From: Microcaldota archaeon | Lineage (GTDB): Archaea > Micrarchaeota > Micrarchaeia > Burarchaeales > JAKAKT01 | DNA length: 12,325 nucleotides | Direction of reading: 5' to 3' | NCBI GenBank assembly: GCA_026396425.1 | Contig: JAPLWU010000096.1 | Coordinates: 1-12,325, forward strand | Part shown: positions 7,518-12,325 of the stretch, piece by piece | Layout of the letters: each line of letters opens with the position of its first letter | Position numbering within the stretch: position 1 is the stretch's first letter | The notes under the pieces: model-generated | Seen by the model: the letters and a program-made list of their open reading frames with translations, nothing else | The model's database searches: none | Told to the model about the DNA's origin: nothing | Program-made: the position numbers and the translations under genes

Positions 7518-7543
7518 TTAAATACTAAAAAAACCATAATTCT
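7518..7543 (+). promoter_or_regulatory. Promoter with element TTAAATA-N9-CCATAAT for the exported beta-rich protein
   Basis: The TATA-like TTAAATA (7518-7524) is followed after nine bases by CCATAAT (7534-7540), then one base and CT. The same layout recurs at 9199-9224. A start site near 7546 would put CCATAAT between the TATA box and the start, a good position for a repressor or for an initiator-linked element. Confidence 0.5.
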
Positions 7544-7560
7544 GGGCAGGGGGGATGGAG

Positions 7561-8337
7561 ATGAACTCGGTAAAAACGGCATTAGCGACAGGCGTAGCGG
7601 TTGCAGGACTTGCCATGAATGCCTTGGCTGCTGACGGGGCGCCCGCCGGAGCAGACAAACCAGCCGGACCAACATTAGGGCTTTACCCAAACTTCAGTAA
7701 TTTCGGTGTGCATCCCAACCCTGCATCGTTTTTCGGGCAGCCCGACCGGATTTACTTCGAATGGTCAAAGGTCAAAGAAGCGGAATCCACAGAGCTTTTT
7801 TGGAGCTCGAGCCGAAACGGAGTGACGGCCTGTTTTTTCCTTAAAAATACCTCGGACGGGGGAAAAAACTCCTACCTGACAAGAGTGAACATTTCTTTTC
7901 CCGTATGCGACCATCTCATAGTCGGAACGAGACTGAGCAACGGGCAGGGCCGGGTTGACGGATTGATGGGGACTTTCGATTGGGCCGAATCGCGCCTCAA
8001 TGCCGGAGTGCAGTACGACGGCAAGACGGGCAGGATTGCGGCGGAGTTGAGGAAGAGAGTTCATGGGGCAGAGGTAACCGCTTCAGTTGCCGTGGCCGTG
8101 GACCGCGCGCTGAAGGATATGACCGACAAAGGCGTGGGCGTGCAGCTAAAGAAAGGTAAAAATCTTGTTTCATTTGGCAAGGGAGGCCCCGACTGGCATG
8201 ACATGAAGTTCCATTACAGGCGATACGTGAACCCCAAGACGCTTGTTGACCTGCACGTCTCAGGGAACGGCAAAAACGTGTTAAACGTGTTAAAAAAACC
8301 AGGCTACGTGGGAGTCGGTTTCACGAAGGTTTTCTGA
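7561..8337 (+). CDS. Exported small beta-rich protein, possibly barrel-like, function unknown
   Basis: From the ATG at 7561 the product has 258 residues; an in-frame ATG at 7555 would add two, but the G6 run at 7549-7554 touches that ATG and is six bases from the later one. Residues 1-23 form a classic signal peptide: lysine at 5, hydrophobic core ALATGVAVAGLAM, and cleavage after NALA, with ALA at -3 to -1. The mature part of about 235 residues has many short alternating segments with glycine/aspartate turns (DGLMGTFDWAESRLNAGVQY, AEVTASVAVAV, VDLHVSGNG, GYVGVGFTKVF) and almost no long hydrophobic helix. The last strand ends in phenylalanine, with aromatic or aliphatic residues at 0, -4, -6 and -8, resembling the beta-signal of bacterial outer-membrane barrels. 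Two cysteines are present. No family was recognised; an ordinary soluble beta-sandwich is the alternative. Confidence 0.82.
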   Translation: MNSVKTALATGVAVAGLAMNALAADGAPAGADKPAGPTLGLYPNFSNFGVHPNPASFFGQPDRIYFEWSKVKEAESTELFWSSSRNGVTACFFLKNTSDGGKNSYLTRVNISFPVCDHLIVGTRLSNGQGRVDGLMGTFDWAESRLNAGVQYDGKTGRIAAELRKRVHGAEVTASVAVAVDRALKDMTDKGVGVQLKKGKNLVSFGKGGPDWHDMKFHYRRYVNPKTLVDLHVSGNGKNVLNVLKKPGYVGVGFTKVF

Positions 8338-8349
8338 ACTCCAGCTACC

Positions 8350-8355
8350 TTTTTT
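8350..8355 (+). terminator. Oligo-T terminator after the exported beta-rich protein
   Basis: A T6 run preceded by CC lies 13 bases after the TGA, in the 48-base gap between convergent genes. On the other strand, a T5 run at 8368-8372 could terminate the TrmB-like gene that ends at 8386. Confidence 0.4.
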
Positions 8356-8385
8356 CTCGTAAGTTATAAAAACCATTTGCGCCAT

Positions 8386-9144
8386 TCAGCTTTTCTTGCC
8401 GAGCTTCCACAGGTACCAGAAATATTTTTTGTAGCTCTCGGCAATCGCCTTGTTCTCAATTCTCACGGCGATGGGATTTTCTTGCCATATGACCTGAACA
8501 CTGACATTCCCGTATATGAAAATCACGTGCGGGCTTGAAACCCTGAATGGCATCACCCTGAAATGGTAATACTTCATCTTTTCGGACTTTCCGAAAGCCC
8601 CAACATCCCGGTGCGTGTACCCCTGGTCCACCAAATCGTGCCACCACACCTTTTTTCTCGTCCTCTTCGCGTTGTAAATATCCCAGAAACCTTTCGGCAT
8701 GAACCGGATAATCCCCCAGTTGCCGGCTATGTAGTAATTCTCCTTGTGCTCCAGCGTTTCGTCGAAAATCGTCTTCATCCCGTTTACTCCCCGGTAAATG
8801 TCGACTTTCGTTTCCTCCTTCTGCTTCCCGAACCTCTTCACCAGATTCGGCATCACTTCGAGCAGCTCCGTCTTAATTCCCTTAATGCCCGCCTCCTTCT
8901 CCTCCATGAACCCCATCAGCCTGCTCGGATGCGTTGCGGAATATTTCTTCCTCTTCCCCTCGTGCGCGAACACGACAAGGCCAGCATTCTGCAGCTTGCC
9001 GAGTATGTCGTAGAGATGCCTCCTCTCAACCCCGGTATTCACGTGAATCTCGTCGATTCCCATCGGCCCCGCATCAAGAAGAAGCGTATAAACTTTCGCG
9101 GCATTCTCGGTGAGTCCCATCCTCCTCAAAACTTCGACTGCCAT
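8386..9144 (-). CDS. TrmB-family transcriptional regulator
   Basis: The product has 252 residues. Residues 1-75 form a TrmB-type winged helix: LRRMGLTENAAKVYTLLLDAGPMGIDEI, then a recognition helix (RRHLYDILGKLQNAGLV) and a wing ending KKYSATHPSRL. A charged helical linker (about 76-110) follows. The C-terminal half begins with the family-typical turn VDIYRGVNGMKTIFDETL and continues as a mixed sheet with many aromatic residues (YYIAGNWGIIRF, KVWWHDLV, YFWYLW). In related TrmB proteins this region binds sugars or other effectors; the ligand here cannot be read. The minus-strand TATA-like TTAAATAT at 9165-9172 is about 23 bases before the ATG at 9144 and no ribosome binding site is visible, so the mRNA is probably leaderless. 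It is divergent from the HAD-like gene and convergent with the exported protein gene. Confidence 0.9.
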   Translation of the reverse strand: MAVEVLRRMGLTENAAKVYTLLLDAGPMGIDEIHVNTGVERRHLYDILGKLQNAGLVVFAHEGKRKKYSATHPSRLMGFMEEKEAGIKGIKTELLEVMPNLVKRFGKQKEETKVDIYRGVNGMKTIFDETLEHKENYYIAGNWGIIRFMPKGFWDIYNAKRTRKKVWWHDLVDQGYTHRDVGAFGKSEKMKYYHFRVMPFRVSSPHVIFIYGNVSVQVIWQENPIAVRIENKAIAESYKKYFWYLWKLGKKS

Positions 9145-9164
9145 GAATCAATTACTCATCGCTC

Positions 9165-9172
9165 ATATTTAA
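9165..9172 (-). promoter_or_regulatory. TATA box for the TrmB-like gene (leaderless)
   Basis: The minus strand reads TTAAATAT. Its centre is about 24 bases upstream of the ATG at 9144, so transcription would begin at or next to the start codon, and no Shine-Dalgarno sequence is present. Confidence 0.5.
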
Positions 9173-9173
9173 T

Positions 9174-9190
9174 GGTTTCCCTAGGATACC
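9174..9190. promoter_or_regulatory. Imperfect palindrome GGTTTCC-CTA-GGATACC, candidate operator
   Basis: The seven-base arms match at six positions around a three-base centre. The site sits directly upstream of the TATA box of the TrmB-like gene and next to the divergent + strand promoter, where a dimeric regulator could affect both genes. Confidence 0.45.
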
Positions 9191-9198
9191 ACATTCTT

Positions 9199-9224
9199 TT
9201 AAATATCGGAAAAACCATAATACT
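9199..9224 (+). promoter_or_regulatory. Promoter with element TTAAATA-N9-CCATAAT for the HAD-like gene
   Basis: TTAAATA at 9199-9205, nine bases, CCATAAT at 9215-9221, one base, CT: the same arrangement as at 7518-7543. A start near 9228 leaves a leader of about 85 bases, long for an archaeal mRNA. Confidence 0.5.
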
Positions 9225-9300
9225 CGCAAGCGTAGAAATCAGGCGTGGGAGAAAATTCAGCAGAACACGAGGTGAGCGCAAGCGCTGAACCCGCGCAAGC

Positions 9301-9307
9301 GAGGTGG
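9301..9307 (+). promoter_or_regulatory. Ribosome binding site GAGGTGG for the HAD-like gene
   Basis: GAGGTG ends five bases before the ATG at 9312 and closely matches the archaeal consensus. It selects this start and so includes the low-complexity N-terminus in the protein. Confidence 0.65.
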
Positions 9308-9311
9308 GAAA

Positions 9312-10016
9312 ATGAACGAAATAAAAAAAGTGGACAAAGGAAAAGGAGTAAGGCCAGCGCCGGAACCACGAATTCCTTCAACCATGAAGCCGGCTCCCGA
9401 TAAATGCGCTCCTCTTTCGGACTCTTCAGGAATAGGCGGGGGAAGCAGAGAAACAAGGGAAACCGAAGAAATGCGTTTCAAAATCGGCGACGGTAAAAAG
9501 CTTGCAGAACAAATAAGAACATGCATGGTTGGTTTTCTGGTAATTGAAGATTATGCATCTGAGCTGGGGATAAAGGAAAAGGAGTTTGGTTCGCAGTTAA
9601 ATTACAAGCTTGCAGGCATCTTTTTAGAAAAAATCAAATCACTCAGAACCGAAAGCCAACCATACACGGAGCTGATTGAAGCATTGGAAAAGGTTATCCT
9701 TCGCGGTGTGTTTTACGATGTTATGGGCACTCTTCTTTTCGGCCAACCTGGCGAATTGAGACTTAACCCTGATGGGGTGGACCATATAAGGTCTGCTCTT
9801 GAAGCAGGAAGAAAGGTTTTCTTTTGTACTTCGAGTTCGTCTGCCTATGAGGACCTACTTGACGCGGGGTTCCCTAAAGATTTGCTGGATAGAGTCCAGA
9901 TAATTGGCAAAGAATGTCTGAGGTTCAAAGTGCTGGAAGAGTATTACGATGACGAGCCGTATGGGGGCATATACGCAAAAAAGTTCAGTTATCGAATTCC
10001 ACCGAAATCGAGCTAA
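9312..10016 (+). CDS. HAD-like protein with altered catalytic motif and disordered N-terminus
   Basis: The product has 234 residues. Residues 1-53 are rich in K, P, S, G and E and look disordered; 54-130 are mostly helical. From 131 a HAD-like core appears: FYDVMGTLL (D136, M138, T140) as motif I, KVFFCTSSSS (T173/S174) as motif II, IIGKE (K200) as a possible motif III lysine, and YYDDEP (D213, D214) as a possible motif IV. The usual second aspartate of DxDGT is Met138. Haloacid dehalogenases and phosphonatases also lack that aspartate, so the protein may be a non-phosphatase HAD or inactive. The C-terminal part is short, without room for a cap after motif III. Codons look more A/T-rich than in the neighbours. 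Its stop is two bases from the convergent dys stop. Substrate unknown. Confidence 0.78.
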   Translation: MNEIKKVDKGKGVRPAPEPRIPSTMKPAPDKCAPLSDSSGIGGGSRETRETEEMRFKIGDGKKLAEQIRTCMVGFLVIEDYASELGIKEKEFGSQLNYKLAGIFLEKIKSLRTESQPYTELIEALEKVILRGVFYDVMGTLLFGQPGELRLNPDGVDHIRSALEAGRKVFFCTSSSSAYEDLLDAGFPKDLLDRVQIIGKECLRFKVLEEYYDDEPYGGIYAKKFSYRIPPKSS

Positions 10017-10018
10017 AG

Positions 10019-10951
10019 TTATCTTCTTTTTTCATTCACGTAAGCAAGAATGAGCGGCAGAAGCACGCTCGCATCCCCGTCAATCGTAACGTATTTTGCC
10101 TTCGCCTTTATTTTTCCCCACGAAACTGCTTCCTTCAGGCGCGCCCCGCTCAAACTCCCGTCGTATTGCGTGGCGGTCGTGATATAAACCGCGTAATCCA
10201 GTCCTCCCTTGAACTGGTTCCACCAAATCGTGTGGTGCTTGGAAATCCCGCCGCCAATCATCAAAGCCCCGCTTCTTTTCGCGTCGAAAACAATGTCTGA
10301 AAGCTCTTTCTCGTCTTTCAGAACATCGAGTTTGAGCTTGCCACCTTGGCCGAAAATCATGAGATTCGTTCCAAACGCGCCGTCGGTGATTCCCGGAACG
10401 TAAATGGGAACGTCGTGCTTGTAGGCCTGGTAGAGAATCGAATTTTTGTCTTTCACTCTTTTTCCGAATTCTTCAATCAATTCCCTCGGGCCCCACTCAA
10501 TTTTTTCCTTCGCGAGTTCCTTCAGAATTGGAGTCATAACATTCTCCAAAAATTCGCCGTAACTTTCCTGCGGAATGAGGATGTTGCCGAGCCTATACAC
10601 CCCTTTTTTGTGCAATTCCTCGTCATCCAATTCAAAACTTCCCCCGTAATATTTCCCTCCATGCGCGCGAATCAGGTCGTGCGCAATCGTTCCGGCCGTG
10701 GTGACAATCACGTCGAAATCCTTCACCGAGTCTGCAATAACGCTTCGCAGGCCGGTCGCCACTAAGTCGGAAGGAAAAGAAAAGAAGTTGGTGCTCGCCT
10801 CATCCTCGAGCATTCGCAGCGTTATTTCCGCGCCAACGGCCAGATGTTTTGCGCCGAATGCTCCGGACTCGCCCAAAATTCCGACAAGTTCGGAGGCGAG
10901 CATCCCTTTTTTGAGGTGCACGTCCCGAATGCTCCGGCCGGCGGGCTTCAT
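10019..10951 (-). CDS. dys: Deoxyhypusine synthase
   Basis: This enzyme transfers the aminobutyl group of spermidine to one lysine of translation factor aIF5A in an NAD-dependent reaction, the first step of hypusine formation. The 310-residue product carries the family landmarks in order: PSDLVATGLR (60-69), VTTAGTIAHDL (83-93), GKYYGGSF (99-106), VPGITDGAFGTN (185-196), GGGISKHH with the catalytic lysine K238, TTATQYDGSLSGA (258-270) and the end motif KYVTIDGDASVLLPL (286-300). Length matches archaeal homologues. The ATG at 10951 follows GGAGGG at good spacing, and that site overlaps the end of spt5, only two bases away, so translation is likely coupled. The aIF5A gene is not in the window. 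Confidence 0.97.
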   Translation of the reverse strand: MKPAGRSIRDVHLKKGMLASELVGILGESGAFGAKHLAVGAEITLRMLEDEASTNFFSFPSDLVATGLRSVIADSVKDFDVIVTTAGTIAHDLIRAHGGKYYGGSFELDDEELHKKGVYRLGNILIPQESYGEFLENVMTPILKELAKEKIEWGPRELIEEFGKRVKDKNSILYQAYKHDVPIYVPGITDGAFGTNLMIFGQGGKLKLDVLKDEKELSDIVFDAKRSGALMIGGGISKHHTIWWNQFKGGLDYAVYITTATQYDGSLSGARLKEAVSWGKIKAKAKYVTIDGDASVLLPLILAYVNEKRR

Positions 10952-10953
10952 TT

Positions 10954-11397
10954 CTAACCCTCCGCCTTCTGGTATATGCGGATGGTACTGGCCTTGATGG
11001 TCACCGGAATCGGCACTGCGACCTCGGTGAGTTCGACCGTAATCTCCTCCTTGTTCTCGTCGAGCCTTATGACCTTGGCCTTTTCCCCCTTGAACGGCCC
11101 GCTCACCAGCTCCACGATGTCGCCCTTCTTCACTATCGAGCTGACGGATTTCACCTGCACGAGCGAGTCAATCTCGTCCGCGCCCATCCTCTTGTGGAGC
11201 ACTCCCTTTATGTGCGGAATCTTCATCGCGGCCTGCCTCACCGCCACCTCGTCGCCGGCCTCTATCATCAGGTAGCCGCGGAGCTCGTCAATCATCGCGA
11301 TTGCGAAGACCGGCAGCTTGTCCTTCTTTATCTTGTTGTAGAGAACATCCGCAACGACTCTTTCCTGACCGGCAGTTACCCTGTAGACGAATATCAT
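10954..11397 (-). CDS. spt5: Transcription elongation factor Spt5 (archaeal NusG)
   Basis: Spt5 binds the clamp of RNA polymerase, with Spt4, and raises processivity. From the ATG at 11397 the product has 147 residues, the normal archaeal length. The NGN domain runs from MIFVYRVTAGQERVVADVL through GYLMIEAGDEVAVRQAAMKI and IKGVL; the KOW domain follows as VKKGDIVELVSGPFKGEKAKVIRLDEN. An in-frame ATG at 11415 would add six residues, but GAGGGG is placed about six bases before the 11397 ATG, while the earlier ATG has only a GGGAT directly against it. It follows secE on the same strand and precedes dys by two bases. A TATA-like box at 11497-11504 may supply extra transcription. Spt4 is not seen here. 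Confidence 0.95.
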   Translation of the reverse strand: MIFVYRVTAGQERVVADVLYNKIKKDKLPVFAIAMIDELRGYLMIEAGDEVAVRQAAMKIPHIKGVLHKRMGADEIDSLVQVKSVSSIVKKGDIVELVSGPFKGEKAKVIRLDENKEEITVELTEVAVPIPVTIKASTIRIYQKAEG

Positions 11398-11470
11398 CGA
11401 AATCCCCTCGTTCATATCCCGTTCAAAATCTCCCTATCCCCGCTTTCCAAAATCCCAATACCCTCTCGTT

Positions 11471-11500
11471 CATGCCTCGTTTAATCTCATGCCTGGTTTA
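11471..11500 (-). repeat. Direct repeat spanning the end of secE
   Basis: On the + strand CATGCCTCGTTTA (11471-11483) and CATGCCTGGTTTA (11488-11500) match at 12 of 13 positions with a 17-base period. The pair overlaps the secE stop codon and abuts the TATA-like sequence ahead of spt5. It could be a binding site or a local duplication. Confidence 0.5.
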
Positions 11501-11663
11501 TATACGTGAACAGGATGGTTATCAGAAATCCTACCGCCCCGATCAGCGCCATCCCGAGGCCCGTGACCTTGGCAATCAGCCAGAATTCGTCGGCCTTAGG
11601 CCTGTAGGAAACGCGGAGCACGCGCACGGACCTTCTTATGAAAGTGCCAATCGATTCCAGCAT
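11487..11663 (-). CDS. secE: Protein translocase subunit SecE (Sec61-gamma type)
   Basis: SecE clamps the SecY channel in the membrane. From the ATG at 11663 it has 58 residues, typical for archaea. A basic amphipathic helix (IRRSVRVLRVSYRPKADEFWLIAKV) lies along the cytoplasmic face, and one transmembrane helix follows (about residues 35-54, GLGMALIGAVGFLITILFTY). The R-P-x-x-x-E-F/Y sequence and the G-x-x-x-I-G-x-x-G-F turn are family features. An ATG at 11669 would add two residues, but GAGGGA directly abuts it and is six bases from the 11663 ATG. It lies 17 bases after ftsZ. The ftsZ-secE-spt5 order is known in other archaea. Confidence 0.93.
   Translation of the reverse strand: MLESIGTFIRRSVRVLRVSYRPKADEFWLIAKVTGLGMALIGAVGFLITILFTYINQA
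11497..11504 (-). promoter_or_regulatory. Internal TATA-like box ahead of spt5
   Basis: The minus strand reads TATATAAA within the last codons of secE. A start about 25 bases on would fall near 11475, leaving a leader of roughly 78 bases for spt5 and dys. This would let spt5-dys be expressed apart from ftsZ-secE. Confidence 0.4.
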
Positions 11664-11680
11664 AAACATTCCCTCAGCTT

Positions 11681-12325
11681 TCAGCTTATCTCGTCCAGTT
11701 CGAGCTCGACCGAATTGGCGGCCTGCTCCTGCTTCACGTCATACTGGGGCATCGACGCGCCCGCAATCACGACCAGCACGCGTATGCTGTTCTTCGGCAA
11801 ATCCTTCTCAACCCTCGCGCCCCAGATTATGTGCGAGTTGGGCGAGATTCTCTTCGAGACCTCGCGCACCATTGTCTCCGCTTCCCTCAGCGTCATGTCC
11901 TCGCCGCCAATCACGTTCACGAGCGCCCTGTCCGCCTCGGCTATGTTAATATCGAGCAGCGGGCTGTTCATCGCAGTTTCAATTGCAACGAGCGCCCTGT
12001 CCTCGGGCCTCGCGTCAAGGGTTGCCTCGCCCATTCCCACGACCGCGCATCCCGCGTCCTTGAGAATCGTTCTCAAATCCGCGAAGTCGAGGTTGACCAG
12101 CCCGGCCTTGGTTATCAGTTCGGTTATTCCCTTCACCGCGCTTGCCAGCACCTCGTCGGAAATCTTGAATGCAGTATTCAACGGCAAGTCCGGAACGATT
12201 GTGAGCAGTTTATCATTCGGGATGACTATCACGGTATCCGTCGTCTTCTTGAGCTTGTCCAGTCCTCCCAGGGCGTTCATCATCCTCGTTCTCCCTTCGG
12301 ATGAGAAAGGCAATGTCACTACCGC
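11681..12325 (-). CDS. ftsZ: Cell division protein FtsZ, C-terminal two thirds (5' partial)
   Basis: FtsZ is the tubulin-like GTPase that forms the division ring. The frame is open to the right edge, beginning in AVVTLPFSSEG, the conserved strand at the end of the GTPase half; the GTG at 12319 is an internal valine, not a start. About 214 residues are present. IVIPNDKLL leads to the central helix, and NLDFADL is the T7 loop, whose aspartates act on the GTP of the next subunit. The C-terminal sheet domain follows (IIWGARVEKDL, IRVLVVIAGA), then a short tail, QEQAANSVELELDEIS, that may bind partner proteins. Adjacent secE and spt5 match the context of archaeal FtsZ1. The GTP-binding GGGTGTG loop is outside the window. 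Confidence 0.95.
   Translation of the reverse strand, partial: AVVTLPFSSEGRTRMMNALGGLDKLKKTTDTVIVIPNDKLLTIVPDLPLNTAFKISDEVLASAVKGITELITKAGLVNLDFADLRTILKDAGCAVVGMGEATLDARPEDRALVAIETAMNSPLLDINIAEADRALVNVIGGEDMTLREAETMVREVSKRISPNSHIIWGARVEKDLPKNSIRVLVVIAGASMPQYDVKQEQAANSVELELDEIS

Noticed and set aside
9275..9286. AGCGCAAGCGCT palindrome as an RNA hairpin
   Set aside because: The perfect arms leave a two-base loop, too tight for a stable hairpin; more likely a by-product of the repeated words.
9272..9405. Short frame from the GTG at 9272 overlapping the HAD-like start
   Set aside because: A GAGGTG lies at its own start codon rather than upstream, the peptide of about 43 residues has no recognisable feature, and the frame at 9312 has the better signal; kept only as a remark on the leader.
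11423..11473. A 16-codon frame between secE and spt5 as a leader peptide
   Set aside because: It starts at the repeated ATGAACGAG, has GAGG only two bases before the ATG, and shows no regulatory residue pattern.
12317..12319. GTG as the start of ftsZ
   Set aside because: It is the second valine of the conserved AVVTLPF strand within FtsZ; the gene continues past the window edge.
1..12325. CRISPR arrays, tRNA or rRNA genes, insertion-sequence ends
   Set aside because: Reading both strands showed no regularly spaced long repeats, no cloverleaf-like stretch with a TTCAA/TTCGA loop in a gap, and no transposase or flanking inverted repeats.

Overview
The window looks like an archaeal chromosome segment. 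The evidence is an uninterrupted ftsZ-secE-spt5-dys block, of which Spt5 (archaeal/eukaryotic form), SecE of the short Sec61-gamma type and deoxyhypusine synthase are archaeal, plus an Lhr-type helicase, a TrmB-family regulator, AT-rich TATA-like boxes about 25 bases ahead of starts, GGTG/GAGGTG-type ribosome binding sites and N-glycosylation sequons in secreted proteins. The cysteine-rich surface proteins and the small winged-helix regulator remind me of DPANN archaea (Diapherotrites/Micrarchaeota-like), but that placement is a guess. No tRNA, rRNA, CRISPR array or insertion sequence was seen, and no stretch over 300 bases lacks a gene.

Layout. Bases 1-3221 (+) encode two extracellular proteins: the C-terminal part of a secreted, possibly glycosidase-like protein, then an 831-residue membrane-anchored protein with about 116 cysteines. 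The latter contains repeated modules with the cysteine spacing of inhibitor cystine knots (knottins) and a second repeated CCPxGSxW module. Bases 3239-6091 (-) encode the Lhr-type helicase, tail to tail with the cysteine-rich gene. Bases 6164-6934 (-) encode a two-helix membrane protein with a large loop. Bases 7007-9144 hold a winged-helix regulator (-), a small exported beta-rich protein (+) and a TrmB-like regulator (-). Bases 9312-10016 (+) encode a HAD-like protein with an altered catalytic motif. Bases 10019-12325 (-) are the housekeeping block dys, spt5, secE, ftsZ (ftsZ cut by the window edge).

How it fits together. The housekeeping block reads ftsZ to secE to spt5 to dys with gaps of 2-75 bases and is probably an operon, with a possible internal promoter ahead of spt5. 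The most system-like region is 7.4-9.4 kb. Two regulator genes are each divergent from a + strand gene, and the two + strand promoters share one element (TTAAATA, nine bases, CCATAAT, one base, CT). AAACCAT words recur in all three gaps there, and each divergent gap has an inverted repeat that could be an operator. This suggests, but does not prove, that the exported beta-rich protein and the HAD-like protein are co-regulated. The most novel-looking protein is the cysteine-rich knottin-like surface protein.
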